A stretch of DNA of 64,000 nt from JABDMH01 sp965223105 (GTDB taxonomy: Bacteria; Bacteroidota; Bacteroidia; Chitinophagales; Saprospiraceae): assembly GCA_965223105.1 (NCBI GenBank), contig OZ244987.1, positions 2,790,001 through 2,854,000 of the forward strand. The letters run 5' to 3'. Shown in pieces: positions 27,901 through 35,524 of this stretch. Below the pieces are notes generated by a model, which worked only from the letters and a program-made list of their open reading frames with translations, was not told the DNA's origin and did not search any database. The position numbers were made by a program, and so were the translations under genes. Each line of letters begins with the position of its first letter. The stretch's first letter is position 1.

Positions 27901-30900
27901 TCCGTCTCTATTGCTACTGGATGCTTCGCAGCCGGTACTATCTGCGACGATGGAGATCCCCAGACCTTTGACGATCAAGAAGATGGTCTTTGCAACTGCA
28001 GCGGCACATCCTGTCCCGTCATCCAACTTACAGTGGCTTCAACCGATCTTATTTGCCATCAAGACCAATCCGGGTCCATTGTGGTCAGTCCCAGTGGAGG
28101 AGTCGCTCCTTACTCCTTCCTTTGGGCTGGAGGCCAGATGACTTCCACCATCATTGGATTAGATACCGGGTCCTACTCGGTCACCGTTACGGATGCCAAC
28201 GGTTGTACGGCCTCGGCCACCGCAGCCATCACACAGCCTTCTCCGTTCCTTTCTCATATTATCGGTACCAATGAATCCACTCCCGGTGCCATGGATGGAA
28301 GCGCAGACTTAAATCCCAGCGGGGGTACTTTACCCTATCAATTCAGCTGGTCTAATGGGGCCAGTACTGAAGACATCACCGGTCTGACCGGAGGAAAAAC
28401 CTACGCTGTGACCATCACCGATGCTCATGGTTGTCAGTTTACCGATTCCGTCTCTATTGCTACTGGATGCTTCGCAGCCGGTACTACCTGCGACGATGAT
28501 GATCCCCAGACCTTTGATGATCAAGAAGATGGAAACTGTAACTGTGTAGGAACCCCTTGTCAACTCCCCTCCATTCAGACCACGACCATTTCACCAACTT
28601 GCCATGACGCCAGTGATGGAGAAATACTTGTCTCCTTGAGTGGATCATCCGGTTATTTCTTCGAATACCCTACAGGCGATTCAACGTTGCACCTACGTGA
28701 CCTCAAATCTGACGAATATGTCATCAAAATATCTAATGACCACGGATGTTTAGATTCCTTTGAAGTCTATTTAGAACAACCAGATTCCCTTGATTTTGCT
28801 TTTGAGACCATTACTGTATCACCGTCCGATTCACTATCTGGCTCGGCCTCAGTCCTTGTTTCCGGAGGGGTTCCTCCATTTGCCTATCAGTGGTCAACTG
28901 GTTCCCTTGAAAGTCAAGCTAGTGGACTGGCCAATAATCACTGGTATCATCTGACAGTTTCAGATCATAATGGATGTTTACGATCTGACTCTCTCCTACT
29001 AACCGGGGATCCCTGTGCAATCATTGTTGATGAAGATCAAGGGATCACCATTGATAGTGTAATAGCTGAAGACCCTTCAGACTGCCAAGCATTAGATGGA
29101 AGAATAAATATCCGAGCCAAAAGTCAATTCAATAATGCATTAGAATATAGTATTGATGGTGGAGGCACCTGGCACTTGGATCCAAACTTCACTGACTTAC
29201 AGCAGGGGAGATACAGCATCTGGGTCAGGCATCATGGCACGAGCTGCTTAGTTGAAACAGCGATCGACTTAGGTGATCCAGTTCCTGTTGTGTTTGAGTC
29301 ATTTGAATTCAACCCACCTTCTGGTTGTAACAGGAGCGATGGATTCTTAAGGATCACTGCATCTTCACTTGAAATAGAGTACAGTATCGATGGAGGTGTG
29401 CAATGGCACGCATCACCTTCTTTTGAAGGATTATCCAGCGACCTTTATCAAGTGCTTGTGAGGGAAATCGACGCCAGTTGTACTAGTCTGTTTAGTAAGA
29501 CCTTTGACTTGAATTTTCGCGATACATTGATTCCTCCAAAGTTGCTTGTTGATCATATACTTTGTTGGGGAGAAGTGGGATCTATCACTATCGAAACAAA
29601 GGAAGGTTCACCAATCGAATATTGGATATCCGGACATGATTGGCAATCTGACCGGACATTCTTTGAGCTGGAGACCGGCATATATCAAGTTGGCATCCGG
29701 TCCTTACTCACCGGATGTGATTTTTATTGGGACGAGGTGGCATTACTCGAGAAATCCATTGCAGATAAGGTGCTAGTTGAAGCGATCGATCCCTCAAAGT
29801 GTGAGCAGAATGATGGATTGATCATCTGGGATACCACCAATCTGGCTAATCTTGAATTTAGCCTCGATGGCGAACACTGGATCAATGGCAACCGTTTTGA
29901 GAATCTGTCTCCCGGAACATATCAATGGCTTGCCAGAGACAATGTAAGAACATGCCTGGACACCTTAGAGATTACCCTGAATGCTGAAACGGATGCTTTC
30001 CTCGTCTCCGAGATGGTCTTGTCACCATCCTGCCATGGTGGCTCAGATGGTATTATAGAGATTACTCTAAAGGGGGAAGATTCGCTTAACTACTTCTGGG
30101 CTGATGGCACTCAGTCCATCAGTAGAAAAGGTTTATCTGCAGGAGAATATCATTTTACGGTAACTGACACGAATGGTTGTTCCAAAGACTTCAATTATAT
30201 TTTGAGCAACCCACCCCCTCTTAATTTCTTTTTGCCCGGTATCGATTCTACTCCTTTATGTCAAGGTGAGTTGGTGAATTTCACGCTAACAGATACGAGG
30301 TATAACTATGAATGGTACCTGGAGGAAGACTTTCTCTTTGCAGGACCGAGGTTTTCCACTACGCACCCAGGCCGCTATCATGTCCTGGTAATCGATAGCT
30401 TAGGATGTCAGCAAAGAAGAGAATTTGCCATAAACTATAGCGAGGAGGCATTTCATGCCAACTTCCTTGTGGCGAGCCAAGTCTTGATCGGTGAGTCCAT
30501 TATCGCAGTAGAAAACAGTTGGCCAATCCCTGAATCAATTGAATGGGAAGTCGTCGGAGGTGAAATTCTCAATCAGGAAATCAATCTGGTAGAATTACTC
30601 TTTGAGACTCCAGGTCCACATTTGATCCGGCTATATGCTACCAGGGGATCATGCATGAGTATGATTGAAAAGGAGATTACTGTAGTTGAATCTCTTGATT
30701 CCCTCTACATGCCTGGATCTGGCCCTAACCGGATAATTTCTGCCCTGCTGTCACCCAATCCCAATCAGGGATCTTTCGAACTCGAAGTCGAGCTTTTCAA
30801 TCCATCAATGCTGCAGATCAGAATATATAATCCTGAGGGTCAATTGATTTATCATGAACAGCACATCGAAAGCATTAAGTATCACGAAGAAATAGACCTC

Positions 30901-30981
30901 TTCAGTCCTCCACCTGGGATATACACATTACTGATCCAAACGGACCAAAATTGGAAAAGTATTCAATTTGTCATCCAATGA
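21973..30981 (+). CDS. giant LRR / SprB-repeat surface protein with T9SS tail
   Basis: 3002 residues from GTG 21973. In order: a hydrophobic N-terminal export signal; a leucine-rich-repeat head (about residues 45-365) of plant receptor type, with an LRRNT-like opening (NGSNWTRTDGW) and repeats of the form LxLxxNNLSGxIP; an Ig/PKD-like segment (about 375-450); a first SprB-like repeat; nine tandem 182-residue units (528-2165), each with a five-Cys, Asp-rich spacer (CDDGDPQTFDD, CNCSG) and two SprB-like domains ending in NGCTASA and GCQITDS; diverged SprB-like domains; and a T9SS type A sorting domain (2925-3002). It is expected on the cell surface as an adhesin or motility protein like Flavobacterium SprB. 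Function is inferred. The downstream gene overlaps its stop. Confidence 0.9.
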   Translation: MKNPIPLVLLLVIAMSIRSSNNKENPAMFPLTLADSKPPCGNPDSAALMALFQATNGSNWTRTDGWGEDCDICSWYGISCNRDGRVVGINLYQNNLTGTLPVEVSNLDDLVSFELWRNAVGGTIPSEYLNMSNLIRLNLAENNLSGVIPAFGPNCNLQLLSLYFNNLSGSLPANLTDVSTLRLLDLNHNDLSGVLPADIDRLSNLFWLAIAFNNLSGSIPSSVGTLSSLVRLELNNNGLSGSIPSEIGNCTGLTELKLGLNNYSTTIPQAFGNLTKLVRLYLEDCGIFGTIPHELGLLTNLKSLRLNDNRLSGTLPPELGNLFPDGGWEGLRLQNNNLEGCFPATFNNLCQNEVLVATAGNPCFTSTTFSQFCIGSPCAFNDYTLGALPSPEVCEGITIQLVASGGSSYQWSTGESEPIISIEAMNDDIFYVTINTFQGCTRRDSLVITVKESPMASATGTDVSIAGASDGTASAEALGGSAPYSYVWSNGQIGPIITGLSSGSYQVTVTDQAGCEDTASVNIGEPSCLPAGTTCDDGDPQTFDDQEDGLCNCSGTPCPVIQLTVASTDLICHQDQSGSIAIAPGGGVAPYSFLWTGGQMTSTIMGLDTGSYSVTVTDANGCTASATTAITQPAPLLSHIIATNESTPGAMDGSADLNPSGGTLPYQFSWSNGASTEDITGLTGGRTYAVTITDDLGCQITDSVSIATGCFPAGTTCDDGDPQTFDDQEDGLCNCSGTPCPVIQLTVASTDLICHQDQSGSIAITPGGGVAPYSFLWTGGQMTSTIMGLDTGSYSVTVTDANGCTASATTAITQPAPLLSHIIATNESTPGAMDGSADLNPSGGTLPYQFSWSNGASTEDITGLTGGKTYAVTITDAHGCQITDSVSIATGCFPAGTTCDDGDPQTFDDQEDGLCNCSGTPCPVIQLTVASTDLICHQDQSGSIAITPGGGVAPYSFLWTGGQMTSTIMGLDTGSYSVTVTDANGCTASATTAITQPAPLLSHIIATNESTPGAMDGSADLNPSGGTLPYQFSWSNGASTEDITGLTGGKTYAVTITDAHGCQITDSVSIATGCFPAGTTCDDGDPQTFDDQEDGLCNCSGTPCPVIQLTVASTDLICHQDQSGSIAITPGGGVAPYSFLWTGGQMTSTIMGLDTGSYSVTVTDANGCTASATTAITQPAPLLSHIIATNESTPGAMDGSADLNPSGGTLPYQFSWSNGASTEDITGLTGGRTYAVTITDDLGCQFTDSVSIATGCFPAGTTCDDGDPQTFDDQEDGRCNCSGTPCPVIQLTVASTDLICHQDQSGSIAITPGGGVAPYSFLWTGGQMTSTIMGLDTGSYSVTVTDTNGCTASATTAITQPSPLLSHIIATNESTPGAMDGSADLNPSGGTLPYQFSWSNGASTEDITGLTGGKTYAVTITDAHGCQITDSVSIATGCFPAGTICDDGDPQTFDDQEDGLCNCSGTPCPVIQLTVASTDLICHQDQSGSIAITPGGGVAPYSFLWTVGQMTSTIMGLDTGSYSVTVTDANGCTASATTAITQPAPLLSHIIATNESTPGAMDGSADLNPSGGTLPYQFSWSNGASTEDITGLTGGKTYAVTITDAHGCQITDSVSIATGCFPAGTTCDDGDPQTFDDQEDGRCNCSGTPCPVIQLTVASTDLICHQDQSGSIAITPGGGVAPYSFLWTGGQMTSTIMGLDTGSYSVTVTDANGCTASATTAITQPAPLLSHIIGIDESTPGAMDGSADLNPSGGNLPYQFSWANGATTENITGLTGGKTYAVTITDAHGCQITDSVSIATGCFQAGTTCDDGDPQTFDDQEDGLCNCSGTPCPVIQLTVASTDLICHQDQSGSIAITPGGGVAPYSFLWTGGQMTSTIMGLDTGSYSVTVTDANGCTASATTAITQPAPLLSHIIATNESTPGAMDGSADLNPSGGTLPYQFSWSNGASTEDITGLTGGRTYAVTITDDLGCQITDSVSIATGCFAAGTICDDGDPQTFDDQEDGLCNCSGTSCPVIQLTVASTDLICHQDQSGSIVVSPSGGVAPYSFLWAGGQMTSTIIGLDTGSYSVTVTDANGCTASATAAITQPSPFLSHIIGTNESTPGAMDGSADLNPSGGTLPYQFSWSNGASTEDITGLTGGKTYAVTITDAHGCQFTDSVSIATGCFAAGTTCDDDDPQTFDDQEDGNCNCVGTPCQLPSIQTTTISPTCHDASDGEILVSLSGSSGYFFEYPTGDSTLHLRDLKSDEYVIKISNDHGCLDSFEVYLEQPDSLDFAFETITVSPSDSLSGSASVLVSGGVPPFAYQWSTGSLESQASGLANNHWYHLTVSDHNGCLRSDSLLLTGDPCAIIVDEDQGITIDSVIAEDPSDCQALDGRINIRAKSQFNNALEYSIDGGGTWHLDPNFTDLQQGRYSIWVRHHGTSCLVETAIDLGDPVPVVFESFEFNPPSGCNRSDGFLRITASSLEIEYSIDGGVQWHASPSFEGLSSDLYQVLVREIDASCTSLFSKTFDLNFRDTLIPPKLLVDHILCWGEVGSITIETKEGSPIEYWISGHDWQSDRTFFELETGIYQVGIRSLLTGCDFYWDEVALLEKSIADKVLVEAIDPSKCEQNDGLIIWDTTNLANLEFSLDGEHWINGNRFENLSPGTYQWLARDNVRTCLDTLEITLNAETDAFLVSEMVLSPSCHGGSDGIIEITLKGEDSLNYFWADGTQSISRKGLSAGEYHFTVTDTNGCSKDFNYILSNPPPLNFFLPGIDSTPLCQGELVNFTLTDTRYNYEWYLEEDFLFAGPRFSTTHPGRYHVLVIDSLGCQQRREFAINYSEEAFHANFLVASQVLIGESIIAVENSWPIPESIEWEVVGGEILNQEINLVELLFETPGPHLIRLYATRGSCMSMIEKEITVVESLDSLYMPGSGPNRIISALLSPNPNQGSFELEVELFNPSMLQIRIYNPEGQLIYHEQHIESIKYHEEIDLFSPPPGIYTLLIQTDQNWKSIQFVIQ
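23554..28560 (+). repeat. tandem array: nine 546-bp units plus a partial tenth
   Basis: Unit starts (the spacer Cys codon) fall at 23554, 24100, 24646, 25192, 25738, 26284, 26830, 27376 and 27922, exactly 546 bp apart; a diverged partial tenth spacer starts at 28468. Each unit is 182 codons with no indel in any copy. Central copies differ at only a few bases; the first (IAIAPGG) and last (IVVSPSGG) are more diverged, and unit 7 has a patch of changes (GIDES, SWANGATTEN). Two versions of the unit end alternate irregularly: RTYAVTITDDLGC in units 1, 4 and 8, KTYAVTITDAHGC in the others. This is an in-frame coding repeat, not a CRISPR. Confidence 0.97.
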
Positions 30982-32750
30982 TTGAGGTAATTTCTAAGTG
31001 TAGAGGAGACTTCGAAAGAGGTTTCAATTCTTCCTTATACCAGCACTGGCGAAGAATTTTTGTTTTACTCACAGCATCCATTTTGTCATCATGGATCGTT
31101 GTAGGTCAAGACATTGAGGAAACCACCAATTTTATCCAATCCAGGATAGCTGAAGATCCCATCCAACTAGCTGGAGGGATAAATTCGTTTTTGGGGTACA
31201 ATTATATTGGGGGCAGCGAACAGCGTATTGATCCCTTCCGATGGCGGGTCATTGGCTTTGTACAAGCAGATGTTCTGGGTATTAAGATTCCAGCCTCAGT
31301 CATTTTCAATACCAGAAGTACTGTCTTTAATTATACCCTTCCGGCATTTGCCTTTGCAGGGTTAAGTCCCTCTTACAAGTGGGTTAAATTGCACCTTGGT
31401 GATCGAAATTTGCATTTTTCAAAATATTCCTTATCAGGACATAGCTTTAGGGGTATTGGAGTAGAAATGACACCAGGTAAATTTCGATTAAAGGCGATGT
31501 ACGGAAGGTTGCGTCGTGCCAGAGTGCAGGAAATTGGAAAGGTTCAAAATGTGGAACCAGCATACAAGCGGTTAGGATGGGGGATCCAGACTGGATTCGT
31601 CAACAATGATGATGAACTGATGCTTACACTCTTCGGAGCATGGGATGATAGGTCCTCCATCTCGACACCCTTTGAAAATGGCGACATTAGGCCTGGCGAA
31701 AATGTGGTAATTACTTTAGCCGGCAAAAAGAGCTTGGGAAAAGTGATCAAAATTAGTAGTGAAATTGCCCGAAGCGCTTTGACTTCAAATGTTGAAACAC
31801 CGCTTCGCAGCTCCCACCATGCATCGATCGATCTGACACTTGTGCGCCCTCACCTTTCCACAGGTTACTATTGGGCAATGACCACAAAACTAGATTTTCA
31901 CACGTCATTTGGTAATCTCTTTGCAGCTCACGAATGGATTGATCCCGGGTATTCTTCGATGGGCACCCTATACTTCAATAATGATGTTGAACGCGTTAGT
32001 GCCGGATGGACACATCGTTTGTTTAATAAGATACAGCTGATGGGTTCCCTGGGCCATGAAAGGAACAACTTATCAGGTTTCGAGGTCAATACCTACAAAA
32101 GATGGGTAGGAAACTTGCAGATCAGTTATCAAATTAGAAATGGTACCAGCCTGACGGCAACTTACTCCAATTTTAGTAGCACCAATCGACTTAGCCTGTT
32201 GAATAATCCCCTAAGCCCCATAGATACGGTAGTTCTAGCTCTGGTGAATCGTCAAGCGGGAGGAGTGCTAACCTACAAACCTTCAGGTGAATCTAGATCA
32301 CAATTTCAAGTTAACTTCCATTGGCAGGAAGCTAATCAGATCGAAAATGATGTTCCACAATCCGATCTGACCAATGAATTTATACTCATCAACGGCTCTT
32401 ACACCTGGAATGCACCGACTTTACATTGGGCTGCACGCCTTGGTATGATCTACCAACAATCCGCTCTACCGTCATCCATTCGATCGAACTGGGGCCCTTT
32501 TATCACCGCACATTTAGTAGATCCCAAATCTAAGATTTCAGCGAGCAGTCAATTTCACTGGTTGATCGCAACACAAGAAAAAGTTTCCTCCGGGTCAGTC
32601 ATCACGATTGGAGCCAATGCTACATATACGATGTCTCGTAGACATCAAGTAGGTTTTGATCTCTCCTTTATTCGGCGAGCATCTAGGTTTTCAAATAGTG
32701 TCGGTTTTACCGAAGTTAGGAGCTCGATCAGATATGGTCTCAAGTTCTGA
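30978..32750 (+). CDS. candidate outer-membrane beta-barrel protein, coupled to the giant surface protein
   Basis: 590 residues from ATG 30978, whose ATGA overlaps the stop of the giant gene. A positively charged N-region is followed by a hydrophobic export segment (about residues 27-42, ending VVGQ). The remainder is rich in alternating aromatic/polar strands (LHLGDRNLHFSKYS, FRLKAMYGRLRRA, TGYYWAMTTKLDFH) and ends RSSIRYGLKF, a terminal Phe typical of barrels. It is longer than the 300-residue PorP/SprF proteins that usually accompany SprB-like adhesins and I do not recognise it as one. A role in displaying or anchoring its neighbour is inferred from the overlap. An in-frame TTG at 30951 is an alternative but less likely start. 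Confidence 0.7.
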   Translation: MIEVISKCRGDFERGFNSSLYQHWRRIFVLLTASILSSWIVVGQDIEETTNFIQSRIAEDPIQLAGGINSFLGYNYIGGSEQRIDPFRWRVIGFVQADVLGIKIPASVIFNTRSTVFNYTLPAFAFAGLSPSYKWVKLHLGDRNLHFSKYSLSGHSFRGIGVEMTPGKFRLKAMYGRLRRARVQEIGKVQNVEPAYKRLGWGIQTGFVNNDDELMLTLFGAWDDRSSISTPFENGDIRPGENVVITLAGKKSLGKVIKISSEIARSALTSNVETPLRSSHHASIDLTLVRPHLSTGYYWAMTTKLDFHTSFGNLFAAHEWIDPGYSSMGTLYFNNDVERVSAGWTHRLFNKIQLMGSLGHERNNLSGFEVNTYKRWVGNLQISYQIRNGTSLTATYSNFSSTNRLSLLNNPLSPIDTVVLALVNRQAGGVLTYKPSGESRSQFQVNFHWQEANQIENDVPQSDLTNEFILINGSYTWNAPTLHWAARLGMIYQQSALPSSIRSNWGPFITAHLVDPKSKISASSQFHWLIATQEKVSSGSVITIGANATYTMSRRHQVGFDLSFIRRASRFSNSVGFTEVRSSIRYGLKF

Positions 32751-32851
32751 AGTCACTAGTCTGCCAACGCCTGTGTCATAGAGAGTGGATCATCATACAG
32801 GATAAAGACTGGCAGAGTGTGATTTTAGTGTATAAAACCAAAGATCGCCTC

Positions 32852-32878
32852 AAAAAAAAACGGCAGGAATACTACCGT
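32852..32878 (-). terminator. rho-independent terminator of the small T9SS protein gene
   Basis: On the minus strand ACGG-T-AG pairs with CT-G-CCGT around a short ATTC-type loop and is followed by nine T residues (plus-strand A9 at 32852-32860). It lies about 65 bp past the stop at 32942. The plus-strand side has only a short T tract, so it serves mainly the minus gene. Confidence 0.65.
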
Positions 32879-32941
32879 CTTTATTAGATGTAAGAGTGGA
32901 TTTTGGGTCTACTTACCATTTTGAGTGAGGGAGTGCAGGGG

Positions 32942-33421
32942 TTATTCCTTAAAGAAATGGCTAGCCACTAGATTGTCTGCACCGTTTATTTCAAGGCGGT
33001 ATTTGCCTTGGCTCAGGTGCCTGACATCCAGTTGATTAGTTCCATAAACCTTATCAATTGTCAGTACTTGCTTATTGTCAGTGTTGTACAAGGTTACTTC
33101 ATAATCATCTTCGTACGGTAACTCCACCTGCAGGTAGTCTGGGGTTGATTTTGGATAAATCTTCATTCCCGCTTGCTTTAATTTCATGCTCTCTTGTAAC
33201 CGGATGTCCTCTTCAGACAGCATAGTTGGGTGACTCAATTGTTCCTGATCGTGATGTGACCGGATCAGCATGGCTAGATACTGTGCAGGTACCAGCACCA
33301 GAGAATCATTTTCTGAGAATGAATTTACTAGGGTCGAAATATCAGAATGTCCAACTTGAGCCCGAGGGACGAAATAAGTAGTAAGGATCAAAGCAATGAC
33401 TAGGAGGTTAGACCGCTTCAT
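32942..33421 (-). CDS. small exported protein with a T9SS-like C-terminal domain
   Basis: 159 residues. Signal peptide (LLVIALILTTYFV, cleavage near PRAQ), a helical middle, then a C-terminal ~75-residue domain starting MKIYPKSTPDYLQVEL. That domain follows the T9SS type A pattern (IYP, ..VTLYNTDNKQV.., L..GKYRLEI, final basic/hydrophobic strand). The cargo part is only about 60 residues, so this could be a regulatory or structural surface peptide. It converges on the barrel gene and has its own terminator. Confidence 0.7.
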   Translation of the reverse strand: MKRSNLLVIALILTTYFVPRAQVGHSDISTLVNSFSENDSLVLVPAQYLAMLIRSHHDQEQLSHPTMLSEEDIRLQESMKLKQAGMKIYPKSTPDYLQVELPYEDDYEVTLYNTDNKQVLTIDKVYGTNQLDVRHLSQGKYRLEINGADNLVASHFFKE

Positions 33422-33490
33422 AATGAATGTATTTAATGTCAGCGATCAGAATAACTATAAAAGGGACTACATTTCTAGCAGAATTGACAA

Positions 33491-33710
33491 TTTCTTCATT
33501 GTCAAGGAACGGACTTCAAAGATAGAGCCAATTTACCAGAAATGAAAGGGCGAGCTCGTATATTTTTTATCATAACATGTTGATAATCAGCAGTGATATA
33601 TTATGAAGAGGCCAGATATTGGCGTGGTAGTTTTCCAGAAGAATCCACCATTTCTTCATTGTCAAGAGACTGGACCTCAAGGGTGGAGCCATCTGAGACA
33701 CAGTGAAAGG
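33491..33710 (+). repeat. imperfect direct repeat pair of about 60 bp
   Basis: TTTCTTCATTGTCAAG occurs at 33491-33506 and again at 33651-33666. Similarity continues for about 45 bp in both (GGAC-TTCAA / GGACCTCAA, AGAGCCA / GGAGCCA, ATGAAAGG / GTGAAAGG). The first copy also forms a small hairpin (GACAAT-TTCTTC-ATTGTC). No homology to a mobile-element end is apparent. Confidence 0.6.
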
Positions 33711-33834
33711 ATATGTTCAAGGATTTATTATCCTAAAATATTGAAATTCAGGGCTCTTTAGCCAATCATGACAGACTCGGGACCGGCTCATTTATCATCT
33801 TACCTGGCGTCCATTCTCGGGGACGACTGTTGGT

Positions 33835-33860
33835 CTCAAGCCGTTTTCCGACGGTTTGAG
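33835..33860 (+). promoter_or_regulatory. leader hairpin ahead of the CHU_C protein gene
   Basis: CTCAAGCCGT pairs with ACGGTTTGAG (one G-T wobble) around a TTTCCG loop, a stable 10-bp stem. No T tract follows on either strand, so it is not a standard terminator. It would lie in the 5' leader about 50 nt before the probable GTG start. Confidence 0.4.
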
Positions 33861-33909
33861 AAAATTATCAATTGTCTATACGAGGTTCAATTGTGTAAAT
33901 TTAATAGTG

Positions 33910-35505
33910 GTGAATAGATTGAATCTTAAAACAGCTTCTTCTGCCTTAAGCATGGGACTGCTGCTCCTGTGTCTTGCTGGTCGGGGTGTCGTTCCAGAAG
34001 TTTGTGACAATGCCATTGATGACGATCTGGATGGACTGATAGATCTCAATGACGATGATTGCCATTGCAGGGTATTAGAACCTACTTCACTCATACCTAA
34101 TCCATCATTTGAGGAAATGTCTTGCTGTCCTATGAACCGGTCCAGCCTGGATTGTGCGGAAACCTGGATTCAGGCATCGGATGCCACTACCGATTACCTG
34201 CATACCTGTGGTTGGATGGGTTGGGAAAACTTACCTCCCCCTTTACCCTTTCCGGATGGTGAAGCATGTATAGGTTTTCGAAATGGAAGGTTTGGTGGCG
34301 ACAACATAAATCCCAATTGGAAGGAATACACTGGTGCTTGCTTGACTGAACCACTTCGGACAGGAAATGAATATCGTTTTGAGTTTTATGTAGGATTTAC
34401 TAACCCTGCCAACTCTCCACCACTGAATGTGGTTTTTTACGGCAGTACAGATTGTAAGAACCTTCCCTTTGGTATGGGTAATGAGCGTCATGGATGTCCT
34501 TTAAATGGGCCGGGTTGGATTCGCCTAGACAATGTTTATTCACAGGGAGCCAACAGCTGGAAAAAGGAAACATTTGACGTGGTTCCGCCTCAGGATATTT
34601 ATGCGATAGCCATTGGACCGGACTGTGTTGAATTGTTGCCTACAGATAACCCTTACTACTTTCTAGACAACCTCATTTTGGCTGATATCAAGGAGTTTGA
34701 ATTTGTCATAGCTGCTGATGGCCATCCTTGCAGCCCAGGTTTTGCACTACAGCTTCCAAAAGTTGACACCTTGAATTATCAGTGGTATTTAGATGGGGTG
34801 GCACTGATTGGAATGACCAGCTCAAGAATTGAAGGTGATCTAGGAGAAGGCAGCTATCAAGTGGTCATCAAAGGAAAGGAGACTTGCAGGGTTACCAAGC
34901 CCTTTCATCACGTCTTGCCAACCCCTGCCAGTGATATGCGTGCCTTTTATTGTACAGGACAAACCTATAAGTTCAATGGCCAAATATTAGCATCCCCTGG
35001 CGTATTTTTGGATACTCTACTTACAATAAACGGATGTGACAGTATTGTAAGTCTTACCCTTGAGGAAGCACAGCATGTCCAGACACGTCTTTCGCTAAAA
35101 ATATTTGATGGCGAAGTGATAAAGGTAGGTGGAAGGGAGTTTACCAAGCCAACAGAACAAGATTTGAAATTGACCTCCAGGCACGGTTGCGATAGCATAA
35201 TCGATCTCCGGTTGCAATACTACGAAGTATTTGTGCCCAGTGCCTTTTCCCCTAATGGTGATGGCATCAATGATTTCTTTACTATAGCTGGAGGTCCAGA
35301 CTTACTCCGAGTTTCTGAGCTAAAAATTTTTGATCGATGGGGCAATCAGGTATTTGAAGGAAGAGATCTCGATCCACAGCAGGGATGGGATGGAGTAGGT
35401 GCGCAGGGCAATTTTGAACAAGGTGTTTACACTTATATAGCCTTAGTGGAAATGGATGATCAGCGATTACATCAATTGGGAGGATCAGTCTTGTTGATTC
35501 ATTAA
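33910..35505 (+). CDS. exported protein with CHU_C (gliding-associated, T9SS type B) C-terminal domain
   Basis: About 531 residues from GTG 33910 (a second GTG sits at 33907; an in-frame TTG at 33856 would give a poor signal). Signal core LSMGLLLLCLAG. It is followed by an acidic motif of the DNAIDDDLDGLIDLNDDDC kind, which resembles the calcium/metal-binding IDDDGDGLID motif of many secreted bacterial proteins. Next come a Cys-rich carbohydrate-binding-like domain with NPSFEE (about residues 75-270), Ig-like repeats, and the C-terminal CHU_C domain opening VPSAFSPNGDGINDFF with FDRWGNQVF. This is the type B T9SS signal. Surface-exposed or secreted; specific role unknown. Confidence 0.88.
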   Translation: MNRLNLKTASSALSMGLLLLCLAGRGVVPEVCDNAIDDDLDGLIDLNDDDCHCRVLEPTSLIPNPSFEEMSCCPMNRSSLDCAETWIQASDATTDYLHTCGWMGWENLPPPLPFPDGEACIGFRNGRFGGDNINPNWKEYTGACLTEPLRTGNEYRFEFYVGFTNPANSPPLNVVFYGSTDCKNLPFGMGNERHGCPLNGPGWIRLDNVYSQGANSWKKETFDVVPPQDIYAIAIGPDCVELLPTDNPYYFLDNLILADIKEFEFVIAADGHPCSPGFALQLPKVDTLNYQWYLDGVALIGMTSSRIEGDLGEGSYQVVIKGKETCRVTKPFHHVLPTPASDMRAFYCTGQTYKFNGQILASPGVFLDTLLTINGCDSIVSLTLEEAQHVQTRLSLKIFDGEVIKVGGREFTKPTEQDLKLTSRHGCDSIIDLRLQYYEVFVPSAFSPNGDGINDFFTIAGGPDLLRVSELKIFDRWGNQVFEGRDLDPQQGWDGVGAQGNFEQGVYTYIALVEMDDQRLHQLGGSVLLIH

Positions 35506-35524
35506 AATGATACACTACGCAATA

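Larger units (their letters stand above)
33422..33909. other. about 490-bp intergenic region with an imperfect direct repeat and hairpins
   Basis: The region separates two divergently transcribed exported-protein genes. It contains an imperfect direct repeat (33491-33550 and 33651-33710), a TGATAATCA word at 33581-33589 and a strong hairpin at 33835-33860. A 52-codon frame from ATG 33603 has no recognisable product and I do not call it a gene. Confidence 0.5.

Noticed and set aside
23554..28560. Periodic direct repeats resembling a CRISPR array or satellite
   Set aside because: The period is 546 bp, with no spacer/repeat structure, and the whole array stays in one reading frame as protein domains.
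23622..28563. Recurring 80-94-codon open frames on both strands inside the repeat units
   Set aside because: They recur at the 546-bp period and are by-products of the strong codon bias and repetition of the real gene; none resembles a protein.
33603..33761. A 52-codon frame from an ATG downstream of TGATAATCA
   Set aside because: The spacing differs from the paralogue promoters, and the frame spans the second copy of the intergenic direct repeat, giving no sensible protein.
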